A stretch of DNA of 64,000 nucleotides. Origin: Bacteroidia bacterium. Lineage in GTDB: Bacteria > Bacteroidota > Bacteroidia > Chitinophagales > Chitinophagaceae. The notes under the pieces were generated by a model, which did no database searches, was not told the DNA's origin, and saw nothing but the letters and a program-made list of their open reading frames with translations. Location: NCBI GenBank assembly GCA_030427635.1, contig JAUIBA010000010.1, forward strand, positions 62,001 through 126,000. Direction: 5' to 3'. Of this stretch, positions 21,301 through 25,057 are shown one piece after another. The position numbers were made by a program, and so were the translations under genes. Numbering within the stretch: position 1 is the first letter of the stretch; each line of letters starts with the position of its first letter.

Positions 21301-22556
21301 CATTGTATCGCGATGGTTCTATGGTTACATCAGTAAGCGGCACCGGCGGTCTTATTAACTTCGGTCTGCAGACGCTCGCTGGCTCTTATGCTGTAACAGC
21401 TACAGATGCAGCTTCAGGATGTATGCGCAATATGACAGGTACAGTATCTGTAAGCGTTACTCCTGGCGTTACTCCGGTTGTTACACTAACCAGCTCGGCC
21501 GATGCGGTTTGTGCAGGTACACTGGTTACATACACTACCAGCCAGACAAATGGCGGTACAGCTCCTGCTTATCAGTGGAAGGTGAATGGTGATAATGTAG
21601 CGGTAACTACCAGCACATACAGCTATATCCCTGCCAATGGAGATGTGGTAAGTGTAGAAATGACCAGCAACGCAGTTTGTGTTACTTCACCGGTAGCTAC
21701 AGCATCACGTACAATGGTGGTGAACGCCGGCCAGACACCTGTAGTTACGGCTACACTGTCATCAGGTAGTGATACTATCTGTAACGGTACACCGGTTACA
21801 TTCTCTGCCGTTGCAGAGTTCGGTGGTGACGCTCCTGTGTTTGAGTGGATTAAGAATGGCTCGGTATCTACTACCGGTACTTCATTCACTTATACACCTG
21901 CCGATGGCGACGTGATTTACTGCCGCCTCACCAGCAACTATGAGTGCCGTACTACTGCACTGGTAAGCAGTGAGTCTACGCTGCTGCATGTTATGAGTCA
22001 GATAGCGCCTGCTGTTACAATCGTGGCAGACCCGGGCACCAGCATCGCTCAGGGCCAGTCTCTGAAGCTGACTGCTGTAGCTACTAACACATATATGCCT
22101 ACATACCAGTGGTACATAAATGGTGCAGCTATACACAACGCTACCAGCACTGTATTTAACTACAGCAGCTATCAGGATGGTGATTCTGTAGTATGCCGTG
22201 TGGTAAACAATACACCTTGCGGTGAGTTCGATGTGTTCAGCTCAGTTGTTGTTAACGTAAGCAGTGTGAGTGTTAATACCGTACCATCAGTATCATTCGA
22301 TGTGCGTCTGATGCCTAACCCTACTACAGGTCACTTCGTAATCACTGGTGCGGTAAGCAATACCGTGAATGGTTCTGTGAACATTGAGGTTGCTAACATG
22401 CTGGGTCAGATTGTGTACCGTGGTGCTGCCGATGTGAAAGGCGGTAACATAAACGCAGCTGTTACACTGGATGCAGGCCTCTCTAACGGAATGTATCTGG
22501 TTAATCTGCGCTCAGGCAATGATGCCCGTGTGTTCCATGTAGTACTGGATCGTTAA
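3303..22556 (+). CDS. Giant modular T9SS-secreted adhesin-like protein (6417 aa)
   Basis: A single uninterrupted frame of 6417 codons. Modules in order: signal peptide (residues 1-19, ending GKAQ); GEVED-type domain (about 60-183; IDYNDDGTF and GQARDYTVLI); FnIII-like domain (about 186-298); right-handed beta-helix region 1 (about 300-1110, ending DIGADEFDG); a linker domain; beta-helix region 2 (about 1246-1766); an Ig-like and a Big2-like domain; 11 tandem repeats of about 92 residues (1939-2949); 35 tandem repeats of about 89 residues (2950 to about 6056); three Ig-like domains (about 6056-6320); and a T9SS type A sorting domain (about 6321-6417; LMPNPTTGHF...). It is probably exported across the outer membrane and anchored or released at the surface as a very long fibre for adhesion. 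Length is comparable to Flavobacterium SprB, but the sorting domain is type A. No catalytic motif was seen. Adhesion is inferred from architecture. No neighbouring gene appears co-transcribed. Confidence 0.93.
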   Translation: MRKLSALFVLLLAAAAGKAQTYCTPNYLNTCSSGTPMYASFASFVGEAGSSIVDPSSTCSQEYINNTAMSVTLYRGITYTPSLNITTTYYANYSFQIWIDYNDDGTFAAGESVGGLATIPSSTTSVSINIPAGATTGTHRMRLVGNYKSCCGGVTYPSIPPCVTTSINYGQARDYTVLITDPAPCTTPAAQPTALGFTSSLNSITGSFTASASANAYLVVMTNTSTPPTAPTDGQTYTVGSSALGGTIVHSSGATSFTATGLTDNTTYYFWVYAMNAGCIGTPPLYLATTPLSGSTATQPCSFTGPKTIGPGGDYATIASAVTAINTQGLGVNASLEILPSYTSESFPVNITSLTCASADRRLIIRPHSSNGSTKSITSSVTNAIISMNGARYVTIDGRINSTGSTSRLTITNSYTSTSSSASTLQFINGASDNIVRYVTLQGSGRSTASGIVKFTTSTATTGNNNNKLEYCNITANGSSYPYNAIYSAGTTGKDNSFDTISNCNISNYYYTSGTTHGIYIASGNTDWNISSNRLFQTANRSYSASVAHYGIRIASTNGNNFRVADNIIGALNASGTGTCSLTVSSTSYSMTFRAISMQVGAITPSSVQGNTVTNLVSYGGSSSAGLYGIELLAGSNNVGTESGNVIGSQTTLGALKRVASSNGSVGMYGIYSSVSTPGVTNISNNTIGCISLNGTSTSIGCSMYGIYATGTAATTISGNVIGSNTLAGSISTAVTTSGANRFYGIYTTISSSSPSPVAITDNIIANITTSGYSTSSTNIMRGIYHTGTAAAHMERNHVHHLSSGSRYSGTTTTWAMAAISYNGSTGSAIIHQNTVNALSLTNSTSVSQSVAGIYLTSSLNGTISSNRVYDISNASTYTSTTTPARAAGIICYSPNTSVTILNNMISLGTGQTKNTAYNGIMAGANGSYTMRVYHNSVYIGGNVSSGSVATACFHRGYYSSSSVTSTTVDIKNNIFVNARTGGSNNHYAIANCINYSASTTGWPGGASNYNILNSANASTLGYWSGNRTFASWKTAMSPNQDLNSFSATTVTFANTTTGDLHINMGTTPNDIESHGNTLSGYTTDYDGDTRPGPTGSVNGGAGAADIGADEFDGVANDNIPPAITYTVNGCHTNTDYVFTAQISDPGGVATGSFAPRVYFRKGAASYTSSQGTLVSGTTLNGVWSFTVSASAMGGLTTGNSVSYYVIAQDAAGYVGSNTNISLNASNVNTVTTHPTNPATFSIGLGGTYTVGSGGNYTTLTSAVAAYNAYCLTGPVVFSLITSTYPSESYPIQINNNIWASSTNTLTIQPAAGVNASISASVSSYAPIRLYGAKHVIIDGLKSGGSSLSITNTYTSTSAVVLLSSLGTNNGCRNVTLKNLNLTGGSNTSSGVYGICATSTTSASTASSYDHDTITIEGNTIQRVYYGISAYSATTASTGYNDWVIQNNIIGPSTYNTTTNVYYRGIYLTNMQRTTIKGNTINNIGITSNSTQAVGIFFNSGMNGYTIDSNTIKNIGANYATTSVTGAICGIYIGSSCINGKIRGNTISNIANYYTSSSGSVKGIYLYTGTSVSNIEISNNMISDVRHYGTYTSTTGYPAGIALASSNGMVRIYHNTVMMDATTGGNASTRSACLAVYSAAGPIDVRNNIFINKYNNAASSSDRGYTFYTSVSNTYFSNLDYNNYYAESPSIVAYTSGDRTTLSDFQSAYGSNANSVSIAAECTSSSDLHLTTASINSSMQMGTPLADVTKDIDGETRNGTNPTIGADEIATCTVTAGTVNPAVGTFCGSGTTTVTATGASTDGLMQWRSSTDSTNWTTIAGATASSYVISPSITTTTWYRFVNKCASSSEADSAVTKVVINPLPAAITGQQVLCVGGNSTLSTVTAGGTWSTSDAGVASINATSGLVSANGAGTATISYTITATGCVRTTVVTVNALPTVASVSASDNGFCVGTAVTFTAGSVTGTGSVQSYNWSGPNSFSTTSAGNSTGLTTSTTAQSGNYSVTVTYPGAGCTSAMAVTSPAVTVNALPTVASVSSSTNNLCIGAGVTLTAGATTGAGALTSYNWTGPNGFSTTTAADNTNFTTTTTAQSGNYSVTVTYPGTGCTSSAAVTSPAVTVNALPTVAGITPSASELCIGGAVTFTAGAVTGSGTLTSYNWSGPNSFSTTTSANTTGFTTSATAESGAYTVSVTYPGDGCTSAAVVTSPAVTVNAVPTVASITPSSTNLCVGTALNFTAGAVTGAGTLTSYNWTGPNSYSTTTAGNTTAFTTAAAAESGAYSVSVTYSGVGCTSSMVQTSPAVTVNALPTVASVAASTSNVCVGTGITFTAGAVNGTGTLTSYNWTGPNAFSTTTAANTTGFTTSTTAESGAYSVTVTYPGDGCTSTMAVTSPAVTVNALPTVASITPSQTELCTGNAITFTAGAVSGAGTLTSYNWSGPNSFSTTTAANTTGFTTSTTAESGTYSLSVTYPGNGCTSTTVVTSPAVTVNPAPTVASITASTSNLCVGTGITFTAGATTGTGALTSYNWTGPNSFSTTTATNTVGFTTSTPAESGAYSVSVTYAGAGCNSPVVATSPAVTVNALPTVASVTPSETDMCIGAAVTFTAGAVTGAGTLTSYNWSGPNAFSTTTGANTTGFTTSTTAQSGAYSLSVTYPGDGCTSSTVVTSPAVTVNPVPTVSSISASTSNLCVGTGITFTAGAVTGAGTLTSYNWSGPNSFSTTTAANTTGFTAATTAESGAYSVSVTYTGLGCNSSTVVTSPEVTVNALPTVASITPSTTEICTGTALSFTAGAATGAGTLSSYNWSGPDGYSAVTAIDNASFTPAATAASGNYSVTVTYPGSGCTSAAAVTSPAVTVNALPSLTSVSALPASLCEQQELTLTATGATGTGSLTSYNWSGPAGYSSSTTGATQTYTVPATTASGSYSVSVTYQGTGCTSTQVASSAVTVNALPIAYEVNGGGTYCAGGGGLVVGLDGSQTGVEYQLYLDGTPTGAPVAGTGSAIDFGSQVPAGTYTVHAVNTTTGCQQDMNGSSFVIVSATPTIYAVTGGGTYCENTGGLHVGVSSSNVGVSYQLYRDGTPVGSLVVGDGSPVDMGAQIDPGTYTIVGNPGTACERTMTGSAVIIMHPAPNVYDVSGGGTICNGDAGVHINLSWSVLGINYQLYNGAVTYGAPVAGSSSALDLGLANAAGTYTVLATNATTGCMSDMNGSATVIVNPLPTAYTVTGGGTTCSGTGAVSVGLDNSDVNMSYQLYNGATATGTAVAGSGAAITFGSQNVTGVYSVIATNTITGCVGPMNSSVVVSINPAPVPYTVVGGGAYCQGEAGLTVGMAATNVGVLYQLYNGAATVGSAIAGTGAAISFGTQTASGTYSVLGTNMLTSCSGSMSGSVDIVINPQPTVYNVSGGGHYCSGDGGMPVTLSFSSSAISYQLYRGSVAVGAAVTGTGDALDFGNQTIAGTYSVMATNTGTGCTADMSGTATVVENPLPVAYSVTGGGSYCAGGTGVAVGLGSSQSGVNYQLYNGAAAIGTPVAGNGSAISFGMQGAAGTYTVRATNAVSTCSSVMNGSATVTVNTLPTQYVVSGGGHYCAGGTGVEVTLIGSEPGVTYQLYNGATAVGTAISGTGTDISFGMVTTVGSYSVMATNVSTSCSSNMFGSVAVYADPLPDAFAVTGGGNYCAGGSGVAVGMASSATGISYQLYNGAAPVGSAVAGTGLAITFGSQTASGTYTVLATNSVTGCTNAMVGNAVVGTNPLPVQYNVTGGGTYCEGGAGVAVGLAGSNTGISYQLYNGATALGSPVAGTGSALDFGNQILGGSYTVMATNTTTSCARAMTSSAVIVVNPAPLTYAVTGGGQYCSGGSGVTVGLAGSQIGITYQLYNGAATAGAPVTGSGTTLSFGTFGAAGTYTVLGTHNGTGCTAAMSGDAAVVINPLPVAYNMTGGGGYCVGGTGVAMGVASSQTGVNYQLYRGVDVVGSPVAGTGAAISFGLQTVGGVYSVLATDATTTCTNAMSTTASVVINSLPVVYTVTGGGNYCAGSAGAHVGLESSEPGVNYQLYLGSDAVGSPMPGSGAGLDFGEMYTIGTYSVAAANAITGCASQMSGTASVMVYTPPAAFTVTGGGSYCADGAGVAVGLSGSQSGVNYTLYAGTSVAGTMVAGTGSDISFGSQMVAGTYTVRATGASSGCEAGMTGTATVVINPLPATFSVTGGGSFCAGGTGVDVGLSGSASGVTYQLYMGSTPVGGTIMGTGSPLSMGLQTGVGSYSAVATNLLTGCVSNMTGAASVSQLPQPTAYTVTGGGSYCNGGSGVAVGLSGSQPGVSYQLYNGSSVAATASGTGSPLNFGLQTSGGSYTVTATNTSTGCTNDMTGTVSVAVNALPTVYLTTGGGNYCAGGSGYAVVLNGSQTGINYELYRDNVPVGMTIAGTGMFLDFGLQSVAGFYTVKANNPATGCVRTMAGTPEIVVHPLPGVFTVIGGGNYCAGGAGVEVALSGSSSAIDYRLYNGSTPVSAFVSGSGSILSFGAQTTAGTYSVQAVNPATGCTNYMSGAVTVVIDAVPAAYEVTGGGGYCAGGSGVAVGLAGTETGVNYQLYRNGVMSGSAISGTGSSLDFGMMTATGTYSVMAVSGTTSCSSSMTGAVTVSVNPMPVVYSVTGGGSYCQGDAGIQVGLANSQSGVNYTLYNGATAVGTMSGTGSVLTFGPQLAGTYHAKATDAATGCESNMTGSVSVLENPLPAVYTVAGGGAVCSGSAGTAVTLSGSDANVTYALYRDGIATGATVAGTGAIASFGLQNVAGSYTAKATSMLSGCTSDMTGSAAVSVNPLPVQFAVTGGGSYCAGGAGAVIGLTGSQAGVQYRLWRNGVATSALVSGTGGVVSFAPQFTAGSYTAVAVDAATSCTTNMSGTTTVSVNPTPVVHTVSGGGSLCQGGAGVNVVMNTSTPGVSYQLYNGSMTVGTAIAGTGSAINFGGQSTAGTYTVLATNAATSCTSAMSGSATVIVNPLPAVHAVTGGGAYCSGGTGVHVGLAGSQAGVTYRLYKGTAAVGAAITGTGDAVDFGPITVAGTYSVRATNASTSCGAAMDGTATVQINALPLAQTVTGGGAYCQGSAGVAVGLSGSQAGVTYSLYNGSTAVATASGTGDIIMFGVYSTTGTYSVSAVNTTTGCTSSMTGTVPVMVNTLPSVYAVAGGGSYCAGGNGVAVSLSGSQSGVNYNIYRDGAMVSTVAGSGASLALGIFTAAGSYSVAAVNSSTGCTAPMAGAATVVVNPKPIVYTVSSGGAYCSGEEGIEVALNGSEAGIMYQLYKGTAVSGGAVAGTGSAISFGSRAAGVYSVIATNAATACTQSMTGAATIVMNALPVTYNVTGGGGYCEGGSGKAVGLSGSQAGIAYTLYNGAVATGTPVIGTGSAISFGNQPVGNYTVMAESFATGCTRAMTGAATVYNFAQPVAFGVAGGGNYCAGGNGVGVMLNGSQSGISYRLYRDGAMVGTPVSGTGSSLTFGMYTAAGAYTVKATDMVTGCAGDMTGSVSVGINALPVAQTVTGGGSYCSGGTGVAVGLSGSDAGISYQLYNGSTASGDAVAGTGSALSFGNRADAGTYRVVATDETTMCTSEMNSTVNVAINPLPAVYVLAAGSGSYCAGGAGVQVTLSNSQSGVSYQLYHDGAATGSAVSGASGNGLNFGMHTATGSYSVMATDLTTGCMAAMTGMPSVAVNPLPAQYTVTGGGSYCADDAGVVVGLSGSQLGISYRLYKGTGVVGAAVSGTGAALDFGIQTGGNYTVRAVNAATGCMSNMTGAASVVVNALPAVASVTGGGQFCADGAGVHVGLTASSSDVQYQLYNGADMAGTALNGNGGALDFGLLTSAGTYTVHATNVLTGCAAGMTGAATVVVNATPVAQSVSGGGALCVGAAGVNIVLDGSEAGISYRLYNGTEAVGAWVSGTGSGISFPATTTAGTYSVTAMNAATGCAAAMSGTADVIVNNPPAAFVVTGGGAYCAGGDGLAVGLSASASGVNYTLYRDGSMVTSVSGTGGLINFGLQTLAGSYAVTATDAASGCMRNMTGTVSVSVTPGVTPVVTLTSSADAVCAGTLVTYTTSQTNGGTAPAYQWKVNGDNVAVTTSTYSYIPANGDVVSVEMTSNAVCVTSPVATASRTMVVNAGQTPVVTATLSSGSDTICNGTPVTFSAVAEFGGDAPVFEWIKNGSVSTTGTSFTYTPADGDVIYCRLTSNYECRTTALVSSESTLLHVMSQIAPAVTIVADPGTSIAQGQSLKLTAVATNTYMPTYQWYINGAAIHNATSTVFNYSSYQDGDSVVCRVVNNTPCGEFDVFSSVVVNVSSVSVNTVPSVSFDVRLMPNPTTGHFVITGAVSNTVNGSVNIEVANMLGQIVYRGAADVKGGNINAAVTLDAGLSNGMYLVNLRSGNDARVFHVVLDR
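4206..6632 (+). other. Beta-helix region 1 of the giant protein
   Basis: It opens with GPKTIGPGGDYATIASAV and continues as short turns such as 'N.I.N....GIY' repeated through the segment (GIYIASGN, YGIYSS, YGIYAT, RGIYHT). It ends with GAADIGADEFDG, a common end signature of secreted parallel beta-helix proteins in Bacteroidota. The folds are inferred from the turn pattern. Confidence 0.75.
7030..8602 (+). other. Beta-helix region 2 of the giant protein
   Basis: A second, shorter copy of the same layout: entry motif GTYTVGSGGNYTTLTSAV, internal turns (GISAYS, RGIYLT, CGIYIG, KGIYLY), exit motif TIGADEIATC. It is clearly related to region 1, but the internal turns are too diverged to be a recent duplicate. 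Confidence 0.75.
9117..12149 (+). repeat. Tandem array A: 11 Ig-like repeats of about 276 bp
   Basis: Eleven in-frame copies; 3033 bp divided by 11 gives 276 bp (92 aa). The consensus runs: TVAS(V/I), x4-6, (L/V/I/M)C(V/I/T)G, TFTAGAVTG, GTLTSYNW(S/T)GPN, FSTTTAANTTGFTT, AESGAYSVSVTYPG, GCTS, VVTSPAVTVNALP. Each copy has two Cys (near the start and in GCTS) that could form a disulfide. Copies 5-10 alternate between two subtypes. Copy 11 is the most diverged (SLTSVSALPASLCEQQE). Confidence 0.95.
12150..21470 (+). repeat. Tandem array B: 35 repeats of about 266 bp
   Basis: Thirty-five in-frame copies counted by hand, mean about 266 bp (89 aa). Consensus: (V/T)GGG.YCAGG.GVAVGLSGSQ, then GV.YQLYNG, VAGTGS...FG.QT.AGTYTV.ATN, TGC...M.G.ATV.VNPLP. 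The Cys in YC and the Cys in TGC/TSC are kept in every copy I read, suggesting one disulfide per domain. Several copies are one or a few residues shorter (20, 27, 28, 32), and copy 31 has a small insertion. Copies are more diverged from each other than in array A. Confidence 0.95.
21471..22553 (+). other. Three Ig-like domains plus type A sorting domain at the C-terminus of the giant protein
   Basis: Three stretches of 85-90 residues start with TPVVTLTSS, TPVVTATLSS and APAVTIVADPG. Each carries a central W (YQWKVNG, FEWIKNG, YQWYING) and a late VEMTSNAVC / CRLTSNYEC / CRVVNNTPC strand. The last about 95 residues (LMPNPTTGHF, ANMLGQIVY, SNGMYLVNLRSG) match the T9SS type A sorting domain. Confidence 0.85.
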
Positions 22557-22580
22557 TTGTCGATTAATTTGTATAATGTA

Positions 22581-22612
22581 ACAGGGGGCTTTCCGGCCCC
22601 CTGTTATTTTTT
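22581..22612 (+). terminator. Terminator of the giant gene
   Basis: Nine-bp stem ACAGGGGGC (22581-22589) / GCCCCCTGT (22596-22604), 6-nt loop, then TATTTTTT. It starts 24 bp after the stop codon. Confidence 0.9.
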
Positions 22613-22628
22613 GTCACACTTCGTTATT

Positions 22629-22636
22629 TACCTTTG
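22629..22636 (+). promoter_or_regulatory. Bacteroidota -7 box (TACCTTTG) for the arginase-family gene
   Basis: Exact match to TAnnTTTG, 4 bp before the ATG. A TTG at 22611-22613 is at slightly short spacing (15 bp). It lies directly behind the preceding terminator, and its position implies a leaderless or near-leaderless mRNA. Confidence 0.6.
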
Positions 22637-22640
22637 CGGC

Positions 22641-23687
22641 ATGTCACAGCTAAGCAATTTCGACCCCAACTCAGTGGGGCTCAGTTCCAATAACATATTC
22701 GGTCTGCCATTTACACAGCAGGAGGCAGAGCTGGTACTCGTTCCCATACCCTGGGAGGTAACCGTTTCTTATCGTACAGGTACGGCACAGGGCCCGGAAA
22801 GTATCTTTAATGCAGCCATGCAGGTCGATCTGTATGATCCCGATGTGGAAGGTGGCTGGAAGAAGGGTTTTTACATGCAGGAGCCCGATGCGGCTATCCT
22901 GGAGCAGAGCGCTCATCTGCGTCGTGGTGCAGAGCAGATAATAGAGTTTATGACCGATGGCGGTATTGTGCAGGAGAATGAAGCATTATCTCAGAAAATG
23001 CAGGAGATAAACGAAGGTTGCAGCGCACTGCATCAGAAAGTGCAGGACATTACTGCAGCACTGCTGCGCGAGGGTAAAAAAGTAGCGCTCGTAGGTGGCG
23101 ACCATAGTACACCTCTGGGCTTTATCCGTGCACTTGCGGGTCAGCATAGCGACTTTGGTATACTGCAGATAGATGCCCATGCCGACCTCCGTATAGCATA
23201 TGAAGGCTTTACCTATTCACATGCCTCCATTATGTACAATACATTGAAAGAGGTGCCTCAGGTAAGCAAACTGGTGCAGGTAGGTATCCGCGATTATTGC
23301 GATGAAGAGCTGGATATCATTCGTGGTAGCGAAGGTCGGGTGGTTACATTTTTCGACCGTGATATCAAGGCCCGCCAGTACGAGGGGGAAACCTGGAAGG
23401 CCATTTGTGAAGATATCATTGCAGCATTGCCTCAGAAGGTTTACATCAGTTTTGATATTGATGGGCTGGACCCCAAGCTGTGCCCTAATACAGGCACACC
23501 TGTACCGGGCGGTTTTGAAACAGAGCAGATATTCTATCTCTTCCGTCTCCTGCATCAGTCTGGCCGGGAGCTTATAGGTTTCGACCTCAATGAGGTATCT
23601 ACCGGTGGCAATGAGGAAGATTGTATAGATTCTATTACAGGCGCAAGGGTCTTGTTCAAGTTGTGCAATTTTATGGTAGCCCGTTAA
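22641..23687 (+). CDS. Arginase/agmatinase/formimidoylglutamase family hydrolase
   Basis: A 348-residue ureohydrolase-fold enzyme with the Mn-binding motifs GGDHS, DAHADLR and SFDIDGLDP followed by PVPGGF, all with the metal-ligand Asp and His residues in place. The ATG at 22641 (MSQLSNFDPN) is chosen because the upstream extension of the frame runs through the giant gene's terminator and a promoter box. Members of this subgroup in Bacteroidota are often annotated formimidoylglutamase (histidine degradation) or arginase. The substrate (arginine, agmatine or N-formimidoylglutamate) cannot be decided here, and no hut or arginine-catabolism gene is adjacent. It converges on the zinc peptidase gene across a strong shared hairpin. 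Confidence 0.85.
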   Translation: MSQLSNFDPNSVGLSSNNIFGLPFTQQEAELVLVPIPWEVTVSYRTGTAQGPESIFNAAMQVDLYDPDVEGGWKKGFYMQEPDAAILEQSAHLRRGAEQIIEFMTDGGIVQENEALSQKMQEINEGCSALHQKVQDITAALLREGKKVALVGGDHSTPLGFIRALAGQHSDFGILQIDAHADLRIAYEGFTYSHASIMYNTLKEVPQVSKLVQVGIRDYCDEELDIIRGSEGRVVTFFDRDIKARQYEGETWKAICEDIIAALPQKVYISFDIDGLDPKLCPNTGTPVPGGFETEQIFYLFRLLHQSGRELIGFDLNEVSTGGNEEDCIDSITGARVLFKLCNFMVAR

Positions 23688-23700
23688 ATGGGACATATTA

Positions 23701-23755
23701 ATACCAAGAAAGGGGCCGGGCTATACTACAGCCCGGCCCCTTTCTTGTCTGGTAT
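23701..23755. terminator. Bidirectional terminator between convergent genes
   Basis: Perfect 16-bp stem: arms 23706-23721 and 23731-23746, 9-nt loop. The outer bases ATACC / GGTAT can extend it. It serves both the arginase-family gene and the zinc peptidase gene. Confidence 0.9.
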
Positions 23756-23761
23756 ATTATG

Positions 23762-24454
23762 TTAGTCGTCCCTTCTGTTCAGAAATATCATAATGAAGTA
23801 CAGCAGCTGGGCTACAGATGCTACCGCCGCTACCACATAGGTACGTGCAGCCCATTTTAGTGCATCGGCAGCATTGTCATGTTCCTGTGGGGTGGTTACA
23901 TTGGTCGATTCCAGCCAGCGTAGCGCTCTCGCGCTCGCATCATACTCTACCGGCAGGGTTATGAGAGAGAATAGGGTAGAGATGGCAAAGAGTACTATAC
24001 CTATAAGCAGTATGGTCTGGTTGCCACCACCAAAGCCCATCACACCCAGGCCCGCCAGTATTACCCATTGTCCTATACTGGTGCTTACCTGTACTATAGG
24101 CACCAGCTGGCTGCGCAGTTGCAGTATGGCATATCCTTTGGCATGCTGTATGGCATGCCCGCATTCATGGGCGGCTACTGCCGCTGCCGATATGCTCCTG
24201 CCCGAATAGACATCTGCACTCAGGTTCACCGTCTTGTTAGCCGGGTTATAGTGGTCAGATAGAAACCCTTCCGATGTGGTTACACGTACATCGGTAATGC
24301 CATTTTCGCGTAGCATACGCTCGGCTACTTCCCTGCCGCTCAGTCCGCGGGCCAGTGGCATAGCGCCATATTCTTTAAACTTACGTTGTAGTGTAGAGCT
24401 TACCAGCATACCCACCAGAAAGATGACACCCGTAAGCAGATAATATCCTATCAT
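23762..24454 (-). CDS. Membrane zinc metallopeptidase, YugP type
   Basis: A 230-residue protein with an N-terminal transmembrane segment (residues 2-20), the metalloprotease motif HECGHAIQH (His96, Glu97, His100), and further hydrophobic segments (about 118-140, 143-168, 207-225). Together these match the neutral zinc metallopeptidase family of Bacillus YugP (Zn_peptidase_2). A downstream EYDASARAL stretch probably holds the third metal ligand. The physiological substrate of the family is unknown to me; it is predicted to act in the inner membrane. It is a single gene with its own terminator side. Confidence 0.9.
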   Translation of the reverse strand: MIGYYLLTGVIFLVGMLVSSTLQRKFKEYGAMPLARGLSGREVAERMLRENGITDVRVTTSEGFLSDHYNPANKTVNLSADVYSGRSISAAAVAAHECGHAIQHAKGYAILQLRSQLVPIVQVSTSIGQWVILAGLGVMGFGGGNQTILLIGIVLFAISTLFSLITLPVEYDASARALRWLESTNVTTPQEHDNAADALKWAARTYVVAAVASVAQLLYFIMIFLNRRDD

Positions 24455-24563
24455 GTTTTCATTCGTATTTGTTAATACACCAGCAAATTATTTACCAAAC
24501 TTTAAAGATGTCAGTTTTTAGGTGTTTTCACCGTCATTATGACATTTTTAAGGCGTTCCCCAT

Positions 24564-24590
24564 AAAAAAAGGAGGCCGTGTGGCCTCCTT
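24564..24590 (-). terminator. Terminator of the small membrane-protein gene
   Basis: Nine-bp stem AAGGAGGCC (24569-24577) / GGCCTCCTT (24582-24590) with loop GTGT. The A7 on the plus strand becomes the T tract on the minus strand. Confidence 0.85.
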
Positions 24591-24613
24591 CCATGTATTG
24601 TATATGTCGTTTA

Positions 24614-25057
24614 TTAGAATATAGGTAGTGGAGCTGTGCCTTCAAAAGCCAGCATTACTATTACTGCCAAACCCAATATGAAAGCAGCTACACCTAGTCC
24701 TTTCTTGCGGAAACCCCTGTTAGAGAATCCCAGGAAACCGAATGCTACGGCTACCACAGAAAAAATAGGGAAGAAAAAGCCGGCTATACCACACAGCAGT
24801 GCTATAGTACTTACCTGACCGCGGTACAGCATCCGTACAAACGTTCCGGACGGGGACTTTGACTCCTGGATTGCCGTAACAGCTTCTGTTATTGCAGCCT
24901 GTTCTTCTTTTGTGTACTGGGCCATGGCGGCACTGTTAGTGCTTGCAGCAGTTGCAGCAGCCACGGTTTGTTTCCTCACCAGCAGGCCTGCCTGTGTTGT
25001 TACCGGGGTAAAAAACAGCACAGCAATAGCAAGGATGAAAAGTATCCTGTTCTTCAT
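24614..25057 (-). CDS. Small hypothetical membrane protein
   Basis: A 147-residue protein with a signal peptide (MKNRILFILAIAVLFFTPVTTQA), a short Ala/Thr-rich linker, a predicted amphipathic helix (residues about 48-75, KEEQAAITEAVTAIQE), and two C-terminal transmembrane helices (about 83-108 and 118-138). The two helices are joined by a basic loop, GFSNRGFRKKG. The two-helix block resembles small DUF4190-like membrane modules, but I am not sure of a family. Secretion followed by membrane insertion suggests an inner-membrane protein with a periplasmic N-terminal part. The neighbours give no clue to its role. Confidence 0.75.
   Translation of the reverse strand: MKNRILFILAIAVLFFTPVTTQAGLLVRKQTVAAATAASTNSAAMAQYTKEEQAAITEAVTAIQESKSPSGTFVRMLYRGQVSTIALLCGIAGFFFPIFSVVAVAFGFLGFSNRGFRKKGLGVAAFILGLAVIVMLAFEGTAPLPIF

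Noticed and set aside
9117-21470. Repeats considered as CRISPR
   Set aside because: Units are about 266-276 bp, coding, in frame and directly adjacent; there are no spacers and no cas genes.
22557-22640. Upstream extension of the arginase-family gene to a TTG start
   Set aside because: The extension would cross the giant gene's terminator and the -7 promoter box; the ATG at 22641 fits the family's start.
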